From Acidimicrobiia bacterium (lineage in GTDB: Bacteria; Actinomycetota; Acidimicrobiia; UBA2766): a DNA stretch of 53,979 bases. Below are positions 31,815 through 41,460 of this stretch, one piece after another (position 1 is the stretch's first letter; each line of letters opens with the position of its first letter). The translations under genes and the position numbers were made by a program. The notes below the pieces were generated by a model, which saw nothing but the letters and a program-made list of their open reading frames with translations, did not search any database and was not told the origin of the DNA. The stretch is taken from positions 1 through 53,979 of the forward strand of contig JADZDR010000040.1 of assembly GCA_020850945.1 (NCBI GenBank), given 5' to 3'.

Positions 31815-33010
31815 TCCGGCGCGAGGTCCTGCGGGAGACGGTGGCGGTCCACCGCGAGGAGCTCGTCGCCTTCCGCCGGCATCTGCACGCCCATCCCGAG
31901 CTGTCGTGGCAGGAACACGAGACGACACGCGACGTCGCGCAGCGCCTCGCGGTCATGGGCCTCGACCCCGTCACGCTCGACGGGGGTGTGGGCGTCATCT
32001 GCGACATGCCCGGCTCACGGGCAGGCCGCACGGTCGTCCTCCGCGCGGATCTCGACGCGCTGCCGATCCAGGACGCGAAGGACGTCCCCTACCGCTCGCT
32101 CGTCGACGGCGTCTCGCACGCGTGCGGGCACGACGTGCACACGTCGATCGTGCTCGGGACCGCTCTCACACTCCGCCACCTCACGACCCATGCCGGGCTC
32201 GAGCTCCCCGGGACCGTTCGATTCGTCTTCCAACCGGCGGAGGAGAGCATCGAGAGCGGCGCCCAGCGCATGATCGAGTCCGGCGCCCTCGATGACGCGA
32301 CGGCCATCTATGCCCTGCACTGCGATCCGCGCCTCGCTGTCGGCAGGGTCGGTCTCAAGGCGGGGGCGATCACGTCCGCCTTCGATGCCCTGACGATCCG
32401 CCTCACAGGCCCGGGAGGGCACACGGCGCGCCCGTGGATGACGGCAGATCTCGTGACGATCGCCGCCCGTGTCGCCGTCGATCTGCCCGCCGGCCTCGCC
32501 CGCCTCCTCGACATGCGGGGCGGCGTGAACCTCACATTCGGCAGGATCGCGGCCGGTGACGCACCCAACGTCATCCCGTCCCACGCCGAGCTGCGCGGCA
32601 CCCTGCGCGCCATCGACAGGGACGTCTGGACGGACGCACCGGCGACGGTCAAACGCCTCCTCGAGGCGATCGTGAGCCCGTACGGTGCCGACTGGGACCT
32701 CGACTACATGCGCGGTTCACCCCCCACCGACAACGACCCGAAGGCGACGGCGGTCGTCGCCGAGGCGGCACGGGCAGTTCTCGGCCCGGATGCTGTTGCC
32801 GACACGGAGCAGAGCCTCGGCGGCGAGGACTTCTCGTGGTATCTGGAGCGGGTTCCCGGTTGCTACATCCGCCTCGGTGTGCGCACGGACGGCGACTCGA
32901 GCCCCCCGCGGGATCTCCATGCCGACACCTTCGACGTCGACGAGGCCTGCATCGATGTCGGTGTCGCACTCCTCACCCAGGTCGCCCTCGATACCCTCGC
33001 CATGGACTGA
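31811..33010 (+). CDS. M20 family metallo-amidohydrolase
   Basis: The 399-aa product resembles hippurate or IAA-amino-acid hydrolases. LRADLDALPI (78-87), the metal site SHACGHDVH (102-110, Cys105/His107), QPAEE (141-145), HCDPRLAVG and the late GGEDFSWYLE are all present. The dimerisation domain lies between. It cleaves an N-acyl or amide bond in the cytoplasm. The ATG overlaps the ligase stop (ATGA). A possible role is recycling amides or removing toxic ligase products. Confidence 0.92.
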   Translation: MIRREVLRETVAVHREELVAFRRHLHAHPELSWQEHETTRDVAQRLAVMGLDPVTLDGGVGVICDMPGSRAGRTVVLRADLDALPIQDAKDVPYRSLVDGVSHACGHDVHTSIVLGTALTLRHLTTHAGLELPGTVRFVFQPAEESIESGAQRMIESGALDDATAIYALHCDPRLAVGRVGLKAGAITSAFDALTIRLTGPGGHTARPWMTADLVTIAARVAVDLPAGLARLLDMRGGVNLTFGRIAAGDAPNVIPSHAELRGTLRAIDRDVWTDAPATVKRLLEAIVSPYGADWDLDYMRGSPPTDNDPKATAVVAEAARAVLGPDAVADTEQSLGGEDFSWYLERVPGCYIRLGVRTDGDSSPPRDLHADTFDVDEACIDVGVALLTQVALDTLAMD

Positions 33011-33041
33011 CCCGAATCGGGCAACCATGGGAAGACGGGTG

Positions 33042-35414
33042 TCAGGAGACGCCCTCCGCGAACTCCCGGTGGGATTCATTGACTTCGTCGTTGTAGAGGA
33101 GGTTCCCGACCGGTCCACCCCCTGGACCCGTGATCTCGAAGGCCGTCCCGCCGGAGTCTCCCGCTACCGGCGTCAAGGTGATGTTCGTCTCCCCGGGCCG
33201 CAGACTCAGCGGGATCACGAACTCGGTTTCCGTCCCCGCGTCCACCACGTGGCTTCGGTCCCCCACGTCAATCCTGATCGCCGACGCACCCCCCGGGACC
33301 GGTTTGGATCGACCACGTAGGGACACCGAAGTCGACCCGGTCCCCGGGTTCTCGACCCTGAGCTCCGTCGGCTCCGACTCACGCACGACTCTCCGCATGC
33401 CGGTATCGCCGTTCACTCCGACGCTCGGCACGGGCTCCCGCACCCATCTCGCCGTCGGCGCGTACAAGGTGAGCTCGCCCTGTCTCCCGATCTCGGACGG
33501 GTCCCATGCCGCTCGCACCCTCTCGGCATAGTCATCCAGCACGAACGCGCTCAGGCGCCGATCCCGGCTGACCATCGGCGTCTTCCCGAGAACTTCGGTC
33601 AGTTCGGCCTCGACCGCGGCTCCGTTGTCGATGTAGCCGTTGCGATCGATCCAGATCGCGCCGAAGCCCGCTGCAACCAGAGCGGCCGGCCAGACCTGTG
33701 TGGCGTTCTGGTCCAAGAGCGAAACCTGCCAGGGCCCCTGCCTGCCCTTGACACCTCCGTAACTCCACTCGAGCTCTCCAGCCTGGAGGTATCCCTTCAG
33801 CGGATCATAATTCGCCATACGATTCACGTCTCTTGACTCCGGGAATGACATGTACGGCAGTTGAAACACAGCAGCCTCAGCAGGGAGCCTCTCCTCCAAT
33901 CGCTGGACGAATGCCGCGTCGCTCTCGAAGGACCTTCTGACGCCTGCATAGTCGGGTATATCCATGGGTGACGTTTGGTCAAAGACGCCACCGATGAGGA
34001 GGACAACCAGGAGAGCCACGAGAAGAGCTGTGGGTCGCCTGCCCGTCCCCAGCCGAGAGTCACTGAGACGACGCATGCCTGCCTGGACCAGAATCCCGAG
34101 AGCCAGGAAACCACAGAAGGCAATGAAGACAGTGACCCTGTTCCACGAACGGATCTGCGGGCTGATGGCAACGGCAAACAGGACTGCGAATCCCGTCACA
34201 ACGGCGAACAGAACGGCTGTTACGACCAATGCGAACGCTTCGCGGAGGAGCCTCACCTCACTCTCGGAGATCCAGCGACGCCGAATGCCTGACAGACCGA
34301 AGACAAGCAACGCGAGGAAGCCCACTGTGGCGACAAGCCCGAGGGCTTGCCCCGACTCCGAACGCGGTGCCGCCCCGAACGTGGGGAACTCCGCATACTC
34401 CTCCATGTAGCGGGAGAGGGGTGCCACCCTGTGTCCTTCTCGCGGCAAGACCATGGACGTGATCTTCAACCCGAACAGTTCTGATTCGGCAGGTGATCGC
34501 TCCGTAACCGGGTTGGAACCGTGCGCGGCTGCGTAGACGAACGTAGGTGCCGTATTGACGAGCGCGAACAAACCCACCAGCCCCAGGACTACGACTCCGC
34601 GCTTGAGTGACTGGCGGTCGACACCTCGGAGTTGCCTGAAAGCCAACAGTATGACCATAAGAAGCAGGGTGAAGAATGCATAGTAGAGTCCGTTGAGACC
34701 AACGAGGGCAGTAAGGATTCCAGCCCAGATGAGCCGCCTCCAATCCAATTCGTAAATGCCCTTGGGGTTCTCTGCTCTGTGAGGCGGCCCCTGGTCAGGG
34801 AGGCAGCCGACGACCCAGAAGATGAGTAGTATCCCCAGTGGTACCGTGAAATAGCTGGACAGGAACAGATGGGTCTCACCACGAATAAAGTGATATGGGA
34901 GGAGACTGAATAGGACTGACAGGACTGATGCAATCGACAGCCTTAGCCCTACCTGAGTGAATGTGTAGAAGGCAGCAAGAGCAACAAGTGGGAATGTCAT
35001 CAAGAAGAAGAGATTGACTACGGCTCCATAGTCATTCACAACGAGTGCGATCAGCTTCATCATGGCGAACGGAAGGGCATCCACGAGGGGCACGTCGTAG
35101 AGTTCCTGCCCGAACGGCGCGTTCAAGTACTCGTTCGCATAGGGCCACGCTGTTTCCGTCGCCGACTTGGCGACGAGGCCGTACGCGTTCGCGTCACCAC
35201 CTGAGTAGGCAAACGGGATCGGCCACGAAGCCTCCCAGACCCGGAGGAGGACTACAGCCAATACGCAGGTCACCATGACCGTGCCTGCTGCGGCCAGCCA
35301 CCACCTGGCACGAGGTCCGGGTGCCCTCCATCGATTCAGCCCCGACTCCTCCTGATTCCGCGCCTCACCCGCAGTCGAGGCTGGGGAGTCCACGGCTACA
35401 TCGGGCTTCTTCAT
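33042..35414 (-). CDS. Large polytopic GT-C-like membrane protein
   Basis: A protein of about 790 aa. After a 35-residue polar N-terminus it has roughly 11-12 hydrophobic helices (first near residues 38-58) and then an exported C-terminal domain of about 300 residues with beta-rich segments. SGGDANAY in the first loop recalls the acidic loop of GT-C glycosyltransferases or DUF6311-type proteins. It may transfer sugars from polyprenyl carriers at the outer face. The start MKKPD is one of several in-frame choices (35414, 35450, 35564), and none has a convincing ribosome site. The middle of the gene is distinctly less GC-rich than its neighbours, suggesting transfer. Confidence 0.75.
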   Translation of the reverse strand: MKKPDVAVDSPASTAGEARNQEESGLNRWRAPGPRARWWLAAAGTVMVTCVLAVVLLRVWEASWPIPFAYSGGDANAYGLVAKSATETAWPYANEYLNAPFGQELYDVPLVDALPFAMMKLIALVVNDYGAVVNLFFLMTFPLVALAAFYTFTQVGLRLSIASVLSVLFSLLPYHFIRGETHLFLSSYFTVPLGILLIFWVVGCLPDQGPPHRAENPKGIYELDWRRLIWAGILTALVGLNGLYYAFFTLLLMVILLAFRQLRGVDRQSLKRGVVVLGLVGLFALVNTAPTFVYAAAHGSNPVTERSPAESELFGLKITSMVLPREGHRVAPLSRYMEEYAEFPTFGAAPRSESGQALGLVATVGFLALLVFGLSGIRRRWISESEVRLLREAFALVVTAVLFAVVTGFAVLFAVAISPQIRSWNRVTVFIAFCGFLALGILVQAGMRRLSDSRLGTGRRPTALLVALLVVLLIGGVFDQTSPMDIPDYAGVRRSFESDAAFVQRLEERLPAEAAVFQLPYMSFPESRDVNRMANYDPLKGYLQAGELEWSYGGVKGRQGPWQVSLLDQNATQVWPAALVAAGFGAIWIDRNGYIDNGAAVEAELTEVLGKTPMVSRDRRLSAFVLDDYAERVRAAWDPSEIGRQGELTLYAPTARWVREPVPSVGVNGDTGMRRVVRESEPTELRVENPGTGSTSVSLRGRSKPVPGGASAIRIDVGDRSHVVDAGTETEFVIPLSLRPGETNITLTPVAGDSGGTAFEITGPGGGPVGNLLYNDEVNESHREFAEGVS

Positions 35415-35636
35415 GGCATCAGAGGGCTCCGGCGAACCTACCAGGGCCATTGGCACCACGGATTCACGGACTCCGGGTAGTAGGCTCCGGCCGGTACGTG
35501 TAGGAGTCCTTCCCCGTGACGGTCTCACCGGGATGGACCGGGGACGATGACCGCGGGCCCTCACCGTTGTCCACGCCGGACAGCTTCACCGTGATGCTCG
35601 TCGCCGTCAGCCACAACCTCCAACAAGCTGGGTGCC

Positions 35637-36629
35637 TTGACAGATCTCGCCGCCTTCAGGAACCGGAACTGCGTCGTGACGGGCGGTCTCGGTTTCATCG
35701 GCTCGAACCTCGTGCAACGCCTCGTCCGGGCGGGTGCCAATGTCGTGGTCGTCGACGCCCTCGTTCCCACGCACGGCGGCAACAGCAAGAACCTCGCCGG
35801 CGTAGAACGCGACGTGCAGATCGTGGTCGCCAGCATCGCCGACTCCGCCGCCGTCGCCCCCCACGTCGTCCGCGCCGACCACATCTTCAACCTCGCGGGT
35901 CAGGTGAGCCATCTCGACTCGATGGAGGACCCGCTGCGGGATCTCGAGTACAACACGACAAGCCAGCTCGCGTTCCTCGAGCTCGTGCGACGCACGAACC
36001 CGGACGCGGCCGTCGTCTACTCGTCGACCCGCCAGCTCTACGGCAAGCCCCGCTACCTGCCTGTCGACGAGGCCCACGCCGTCGAGCCCGTCGACATCAA
36101 CGGCATCTGCAAGTACGCCACCGAGCAGTTCCACCTTCTCGATGCCCGCGTGCACGGTATGCGTGCCTGCGCCCTGCGAATCACGAACGTGTACGGCCCG
36201 CGGCAGCGGATCAAGGACGACAAGCAGGGCTTCCTCGGAATCTTCGTGAGGCGTGCCCTCAAGTCCGAACCGATCACGGTATACGGGGACGGTGGGCAGC
36301 TTCGTGACTGCCTGCATGTCGACGATGTCGTCTCGGCCCTCGCGCTCGCCGCGACCTCCCCGGACGTGGCAGGCCACGTCGTGAACCTCGGTCATCCCGA
36401 TCCCATGTCCGTGCGCGAGGCGGCAGAGACAATCGTGCGCATCGCCGGTTCCGGCCGCGTGGAGCTCGTGCCTTGGCCGCGGGACCACGAGATCATCGAT
36501 ATCGGCGACTACTACGGCGACTACTCCCTCGCCGAGCGATTGCTCGGGTGGAAGCCGGCGATCACGTTCGCGGACGGGATGTCCGACACCGTGGAGTACT
36601 ACCGCGAGCACCTGCCTTGGTACCTCTGA
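35637..36629 (+). CDS. NAD-dependent sugar epimerase/dehydratase
   Basis: The 330-aa extended SDR has the NAD site GGLGFIG (16-22), the DHIFNLAGQV strand and YGPRQ followed by a sugar-nucleotide region. The usual YxxxK catalytic pair reads NGICK (155-159), so Tyr is replaced by Asn while Lys159 remains. Only a TTG fits as start. It leads four overlapping genes (epimerase, aminotransferase, GT2, methyltransferase), so it makes a nucleotide sugar for that set. Whether it still epimerises is open. Confidence 0.88.
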   Translation: MTDLAAFRNRNCVVTGGLGFIGSNLVQRLVRAGANVVVVDALVPTHGGNSKNLAGVERDVQIVVASIADSAAVAPHVVRADHIFNLAGQVSHLDSMEDPLRDLEYNTTSQLAFLELVRRTNPDAAVVYSSTRQLYGKPRYLPVDEAHAVEPVDINGICKYATEQFHLLDARVHGMRACALRITNVYGPRQRIKDDKQGFLGIFVRRALKSEPITVYGDGGQLRDCLHVDDVVSALALAATSPDVAGHVVNLGHPDPMSVREAAETIVRIAGSGRVELVPWPRDHEIIDIGDYYGDYSLAERLLGWKPAITFADGMSDTVEYYREHLPWYL

Positions 36630-37654
36630 TCGACCTGTCCCGCAGGTGGCAGGCACACGGCGACGAGGTCGAAAAGGCGGTCGCCCGCGTCCTCGATTCG
36701 GGCACGATTCTCCTCGGTCCCGAGCTCGAGGCATTCGAGACTGAGTTCGCCGCGTACTGCGGGTACGACAGGGCCGTGGGGGTCGCGTCGGGAACGGAGG
36801 CCATCCGTCTCGCCCTCGTGGCCGCGGGTGTGGGACCGGGTGACGAGGTCGTCGTCCCTGCACTGACTGCCGTACCGACTGCCGCGGCCGTCTGTGCCGT
36901 CGGTGCCGTGCCTGTACCGGCGGACGTCGATCCCGAGACGGCCGGCCTCGACCCGGCGAGTGCCGCGTCCGTGGTGAGCGAGCGGACGAAGGCAATCGTG
37001 CCCGTGCACCTGTACGGGCGGCCCGTCGACATCGACCCGTTCCTCGACCTGGGTCCACCTGTCATAGAGGACGCAGCCCAGGCGCACGGGGCAGTGTCGC
37101 CGGCCGCGAGCTTCGCCGTGGCCTACAGCTTCTATCCCACGAAGAACCTCGGCGGCGTGGGAGACGGAGGCGCGGTCGTCACCGCGGACACCGGTGTCGC
37201 CGCGTATGTGCGGCGCCTTCGCGTCCACGGCATGGTGCCCGAACGTGCCTACGTGCACGACGAGATCGCGACCAATTCCCGCATGTCCGAGATCGAGGCG
37301 GCAGCTCTGCGCATCTGTCTCGGCCACCTCGACGCGGGCAACGCGCGCCGCCGAGAGATCGCACGCCGTTTCCGCGAGGCAGCTCCCCACCTCACCTTCC
37401 AGGCCGACCATCCCCGCCACGTCTACCACCTGTGCGTCGTTCGCGTACCCGGCCGGGACGCGTTCAGAGACGGCTTGTCCGTCCGGACGGGTGTGCACTA
37501 TCCCCTTTCCCTGGTGGACCAACCTGCCTACCGACACCTCCGGCGCATCGAGTGCCCGGTCGCCCGGGCGTGGGCGGCGGAGTGCGTCACCCTCCCCTGC
37601 TTCCCGGAGATGACCGACGAGGAGATCGACACCGTGTGCGAGGCGATAGCGTGA
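36617..37654 (+). CDS. DegT/DnrJ/EryC1 family PLP aminotransferase
   Basis: The 345-aa sugar aminotransferase starts at TTG (MVPLIDLSRRW), overlapping the epimerase gene by 13 nt. It contains VGVASGTEAIRLAL, the PLP-contacting EDAAQAHGA (151-159) and Lys176 in YPTKNLGGVGDGG, the Schiff-base lysine. The C-terminal HYPLSLVDQPAY segment is standard. It would place an amino group on the keto-sugar made by the adjacent epimerase/dehydratase. The amino-sugar product is unknown. Confidence 0.93.
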   Translation: MVPLIDLSRRWQAHGDEVEKAVARVLDSGTILLGPELEAFETEFAAYCGYDRAVGVASGTEAIRLALVAAGVGPGDEVVVPALTAVPTAAAVCAVGAVPVPADVDPETAGLDPASAASVVSERTKAIVPVHLYGRPVDIDPFLDLGPPVIEDAAQAHGAVSPAASFAVAYSFYPTKNLGGVGDGGAVVTADTGVAAYVRRLRVHGMVPERAYVHDEIATNSRMSEIEAAALRICLGHLDAGNARRREIARRFREAAPHLTFQADHPRHVYHLCVVRVPGRDAFRDGLSVRTGVHYPLSLVDQPAYRHLRRIECPVARAWAAECVTLPCFPEMTDEEIDTVCEAIA

Positions 37655-38406
37655 CCGGCCGCACGGGAAGTGAAGCCGTCACGTCCGTGACCGCGTTCTT
37701 CCCCTGCTACAACGACTCCGGCGTGATCGCAGACCTCGTGACACGCGTGAGTGCCACACTCGACGACATCGTCGACGACTACGAGGTGATAGTCGTCGAC
37801 GACGGCTCCGAAGACGACTCCGTCGCCGTCCTGCGAAGCACGCAGGGGAACAACACGAGACTCCGCGTCGTCGAGCACGGTGTGAACCGCGGCTACGGCG
37901 CCGCCCTCCGCTCCGGTTTCGCAGCCGCGAGCAAGGACTGGGTCTTCTACACCGACGGTGACGGCCAGTACGACCCGACCGAGGTACGTCATCTCGTGCG
38001 GGCCGCCGGGGACGACCTCGACTTCGTGCAGGGCTGGAAGATCTCACGCGGCGACTCGATGCTGCGCCGTGTCGTGGGCCGGCTCTACCACCACACCGTG
38101 AAGCTCCTCTTCGGACTCCGTGTCCGTGACACGGACTGCGACTTCCGCCTCATGCGCCGCACCCTCCTCGAGAAGGTGGAGCTCGAGTACAACAGCGGCG
38201 TCATCTGCGTCGAGATGATGCGCAAGTTCCGGGATGCCGGCGCCACCTTCGCAGAGGTGCCCGTGAACCACTACGAGCGTCCCGTCGGCACGTCGCAGTT
38301 CTTCCAGATGCGCAGGGTCGCGAAGTCACTCTGGGACCTCGTCCGACTCTGGCTCGACATCGTCGTCCGCGGAGAGGAGCGCAGGGGCCGGCGTCGTGCA
38401 ACTTGA
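37651..38406 (+). CDS. GT2 family glycosyltransferase (dolichyl/polyprenyl-phosphate sugar synthase-like)
   Basis: The 251-aa GT-A protein has FFPCYNDSG near the N-terminus, VVDDGSEDDS (48-57), FYTDGDGQYDP (99-109, the DxD-type metal site) and a CDFRLMRR segment, as in DPM1/DPG synthases. No C-terminal membrane helices are seen. It probably loads a sugar on a polyprenyl phosphate for use by a GT-C enzyme such as the one at 33-35 kb. The GTG overlaps the DegT stop by 4 nt. Confidence 0.92.
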   Translation: MTGRTGSEAVTSVTAFFPCYNDSGVIADLVTRVSATLDDIVDDYEVIVVDDGSEDDSVAVLRSTQGNNTRLRVVEHGVNRGYGAALRSGFAAASKDWVFYTDGDGQYDPTEVRHLVRAAGDDLDFVQGWKISRGDSMLRRVVGRLYHHTVKLLFGLRVRDTDCDFRLMRRTLLEKVELEYNSGVICVEMMRKFRDAGATFAEVPVNHYERPVGTSQFFQMRRVAKSLWDLVRLWLDIVVRGEERRGRRRAT

Positions 38407-39121
38407 CGAGTACCGGCGCATGGCCGAGACCGAGACGGTCCACTGGTGGTACGGCGCGACCCGCTCCCTCCTGCGCCAGGTCCTCGCGCCGCACCTCGTC
38501 GAGGGCAGCAGTCTCCTCGACCTCGGCTGCGGCACGGGCGCCACCGGCGGCTGGCTCGAGGACTTCGGCGACACCGTGAGTCTCGACTTCGAGGCGCTCG
38601 CCCTCGAGATCTATCGCGAGAAGTCCCCGGGCGGGTCGTTCGTGAGGGCCGACGCGCAGGCTCTGCCGTTCCGGGCGGCGAGCTTCGACGCCGTGCTCTG
38701 CGTCACCGTTCTCTGTCACGAGAGCATCGCCGATCCCGTCGACGTCGTACGCGAGTGCGCCCGAGTCCTCCGACCCGGGGGTGTCGCATGTCTCATGGAG
38801 CCGGGCGTGCGGTCCCTGCGCAGGGCACACGATCGCCAGACGCACACGGCGCGGCGCTTCGCCGTGGCCGATCTGGCAGGAGCCGCGGCGGCATCGGGCC
38901 TCGACGTGGTCCGGGAGACAGGCGCCTACTCGTTCCTCGTCCCCCCCGCCACGGTCAAGGCCCTCACGGAGCGAAAGCGGACACGCAGCGACCTCGAGAC
39001 GTCATCCACCGGCCTGGGTGGGATCCTGCCTCGTGTCGCTCGCCTCGAGCGCCGCTGGCTCGAACGCCACGACCTACCCGCGGGTCTGTCCGCCGTGGTT
39101 CTCGCTGCAAAGCCCCGCTAG
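38396..39121 (+). CDS. SAM-dependent class I methyltransferase
   Basis: The 241-aa product has the SAM motif LDLGCGTG (41-48), an acidic LDFEALALEI, ADAQALPFRAASFDAVLC and ECARVLRPGGVACL, the UbiE/Methyltransf_11 pattern. A HWWYG motif near the N-terminus is common in methyltransferases of sugar and lipid clusters. It overlaps the GT2 gene by 11 nt, so the glycan product is probably methylated. Its stop and the convergent permease stop share CTAG. Confidence 0.9.
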   Translation: MQLDEYRRMAETETVHWWYGATRSLLRQVLAPHLVEGSSLLDLGCGTGATGGWLEDFGDTVSLDFEALALEIYREKSPGGSFVRADAQALPFRAASFDAVLCVTVLCHESIADPVDVVRECARVLRPGGVACLMEPGVRSLRRAHDRQTHTARRFAVADLAGAAAASGLDVVRETGAYSFLVPPATVKALTERKRTRSDLETSSTGLGGILPRVARLERRWLERHDLPAGLSAVVLAAKPR

Positions 39122-40290
39122 ACGGAGAAGACCCGCCGCCGGCGGAGCCCGGCGAGAACGAACAGGACAGCCGCCATGCCGAGGATCACACCGATCTCGG
39201 GCATGACGTCACGCACGCCCGCTCCGTTGCCCACGATGTCGTTGAAAGCGTCCACTGCCCACGCCGTCGGCAGGAGGTGGCCGATCACCTGGAGCGGCAC
39301 AGGCACGATCTCGAGGGGCCACATCGCCCCGCCGAGCATGCCGAGGGCGATACCGATGGGTGCGCCGATCGCACCTGCCTGCTCGGGCGTCGTGTAGATC
39401 GTGCCGGCCAGGGCCGACATGCCGGCCACGGCGATGCCGAGGGAGAGCGCCACGAGAGTGGTCGCGCCGAGGTTCCCCCAGTCGACCTGGAAGAGCCAGG
39501 CTGTCACGAGCACGATGTAGAGCGCCTGCGCCATGACCGTGAGGAAGCGGGCTGAGACGAGCCCGAGCTCGAGCTCCGCCGTCGGGGCGGGCACGGCGAG
39601 GAGGCGCTGGGCCACGTGGTTGCGGCGCAGCTCCGTGAACGTGCTGGCGCTCGTGAGGCCGGTGATCACGAGGAAGAGGACGAGCGAGGTGTAGGCGACA
39701 CGTTCCGTACCCCCGACGAGGACTTCGCCCGACACCGTCTCGCGTGTCACGCCGGCGAGCCGGGCTTCCTTCGCGATCTCGGCTGCCACCGCGACGCTGG
39801 TCTCGAGGGGCACACCGCTCGCCTCGGACGCGACTCGGGCCGCCGTGGCCACGACGACCTGCCTGCTGACGGCCGAACCGAGGGACGACTGGACGAGCGC
39901 GATGTCGCCTCCGCCCGCTGTCGAGATCACGGTCATCGAGAGGTCCCGGCCCGAGGCGAGCTCGGCCGCGTAGGACGACGGGATCACGACTCCGAAGGCC
40001 ACGGCCTCGCGCACGACCGCGTCCGTGAGGTCGGCCCGCGACTCGTACATCTTCACGCTCACCGCCTCGTTGTCTCGGAGCGAACGCATGAGGGCCCGGG
40101 ATGCCGAGGATCCCGACTCGTCGACGAAACCCGCTGCCGCGCGTTCGCCTGCCTCGCCGAAGGCGACGCCGAGGATGAAGACGAGCACGATGGGGAGGAC
40201 GAACATGAAGAAGAGGGCTGTCTTCTCGCGACGCAGGCCATGGAGCTCGGCGGCCGTCGTCGCCCACAGGCGGAGGGCTGTCCGCCTCAT
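39118..40290 (-). CDS. ABC-2 type transporter permease
   Basis: The 390-aa membrane subunit has one N-terminal helix (ALFFMFVLPIVLVFILGVAFG), an extracytoplasmic domain of about 170 residues and five C-terminal helices, ending LRRRRVFSV. This is the ABC2_membrane_3 layout. The ATG overlaps the stop of the preceding permease (ATGA). It pairs with that permease and the ATPase at 41461-42408 as an exporter. The neighbouring glycan genes make a lipid-linked sugar or glycolipid a reasonable cargo, but drug export is equally possible. Confidence 0.9.
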   Translation of the reverse strand: MRRTALRLWATTAAELHGLRREKTALFFMFVLPIVLVFILGVAFGEAGERAAAGFVDESGSSASRALMRSLRDNEAVSVKMYESRADLTDAVVREAVAFGVVIPSSYAAELASGRDLSMTVISTAGGGDIALVQSSLGSAVSRQVVVATAARVASEASGVPLETSVAVAAEIAKEARLAGVTRETVSGEVLVGGTERVAYTSLVLFLVITGLTSASTFTELRRNHVAQRLLAVPAPTAELELGLVSARFLTVMAQALYIVLVTAWLFQVDWGNLGATTLVALSLGIAVAGMSALAGTIYTTPEQAGAIGAPIGIALGMLGGAMWPLEIVPVPLQVIGHLLPTAWAVDAFNDIVGNGAGVRDVMPEIGVILGMAAVLFVLAGLRRRRVFSV

Positions 40291-41459
40291 GTCCGGAACG
40301 CCCTGCGGCCGAGGACGAACGTGATGGCGAGACCGGCAAGGCCGACTGCCCCCGTGAACACCAGCGCCGGCCAGACGGTCGCGAGCGACCCGCCGCCGGG
40401 TGCGACGATGAGCTCTGTGAAACCGACGAGTGCGGCGCCGTTGGGGGTCCACGCCTGGAGGGAACGGAGGAAGTCGGGGAGCTGTCCCCCGAAGAACGAA
40501 CCGCCGGCCAGGGCGAGCACGAAGACGATCGCCGTGCCGATGCTGCGCACTTGTTCCTCCGTGCGGGCGAGGACGGCGATGACTCCGGTTATCCCCATCG
40601 CGGCAAGCACCGTCGTGCCCGCGAGCGCGATCACGGCAAGCGGATCGCCCCAGCGGACACCGTAGGCGAGGGACGTGGAGAGGATGATCACGGCGAAGAT
40701 GAGGGAGCCCGTGACGAAGAGGGCGAGGAGCTTGCCCAAGAGCACGGATGTCTCGGTCACGGGTGCGGCGGCGAGACGGGCGAGTGTGCGGTGGCGCCGC
40801 TCCGCCTGCAGCGTGGCCGCACCGTAGAGGATCGCGAAGAACAGGAAGAAGATCCCCATCGACGGCGCGAAGTAGTCGATGGGCCGCAGTTCTGCGGTCG
40901 TGCGGTCCTCGCGCAGCCGGACCTGGGGGAACTGCTCTGCCGCCTCGGCCGAGACCCGGCCCGCGTCGGCGGGAGCACTCCCACCGAGGGCCGCGATTGT
41001 ACCGACCGCGACCTGGCCGGCCCGGATGCGCGCCACGAAGTCGTCGGCGAGCCCGGTGGCAAGCGCAGCGGAGATCTGGCTGTCGGAATCCACGACCACG
41101 ACGACGTCGGCAGGGCGGCCGGCCTGCACGTCTCTCGTGAAGCCGGCCGGGATGACGATGCCGACGGAGGCTTCGCCCGATTCGATGGCCTCGCGGACAT
41201 CCGTCTCGTCCTTCACGTCCTCGACGGTTACCACGTCGGCGAGGGCACGGGAGCGCAGGACCTCCCCGAAGGGAGCCGTCAGGTCAGTCCTGTCCGCGTC
41301 CGCGAAGGCGACGGTCGTCGAGAAGTCGCCCGCGCCGCCGAGAGCGAGGCCCACGATGCTCGCGAGGGCGAAGGGGGCGACGACACCGATCAGGAGGAGG
41401 GACCTGTCGCGGATCCTCTGGCGCAGGTCCTTGGCGGCTACGACGAGCGCTGTGCCCAC
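40287..41459 (-). CDS. ABC-2 type transporter permease
   Basis: The 390-aa product has the same architecture and length as the downstream permease: an N-terminal helix (LLLIGVVAPFALASIVGLALGG), a periplasm-like domain and five helices including SMGIFFLFFAILYG, ending in the GRRAFRT tail. The two are diverged paralogues forming a heterodimeric pore. The GTG start is 1 nt after the ATPase stop. It has the same cargo uncertainty as its partner. Confidence 0.9.
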   Translation of the reverse strand: MGTALVVAAKDLRQRIRDRSLLLIGVVAPFALASIVGLALGGAGDFSTTVAFADADRTDLTAPFGEVLRSRALADVVTVEDVKDETDVREAIESGEASVGIVIPAGFTRDVQAGRPADVVVVVDSDSQISAALATGLADDFVARIRAGQVAVGTIAALGGSAPADAGRVSAEAAEQFPQVRLREDRTTAELRPIDYFAPSMGIFFLFFAILYGAATLQAERRHRTLARLAAAPVTETSVLLGKLLALFVTGSLIFAVIILSTSLAYGVRWGDPLAVIALAGTTVLAAMGITGVIAVLARTEEQVRSIGTAIVFVLALAGGSFFGGQLPDFLRSLQAWTPNGAALVGFTELIVAPGGGSLATVWPALVFTGAVGLAGLAITFVLGRRAFRT

Positions 41460-41460
41460 G

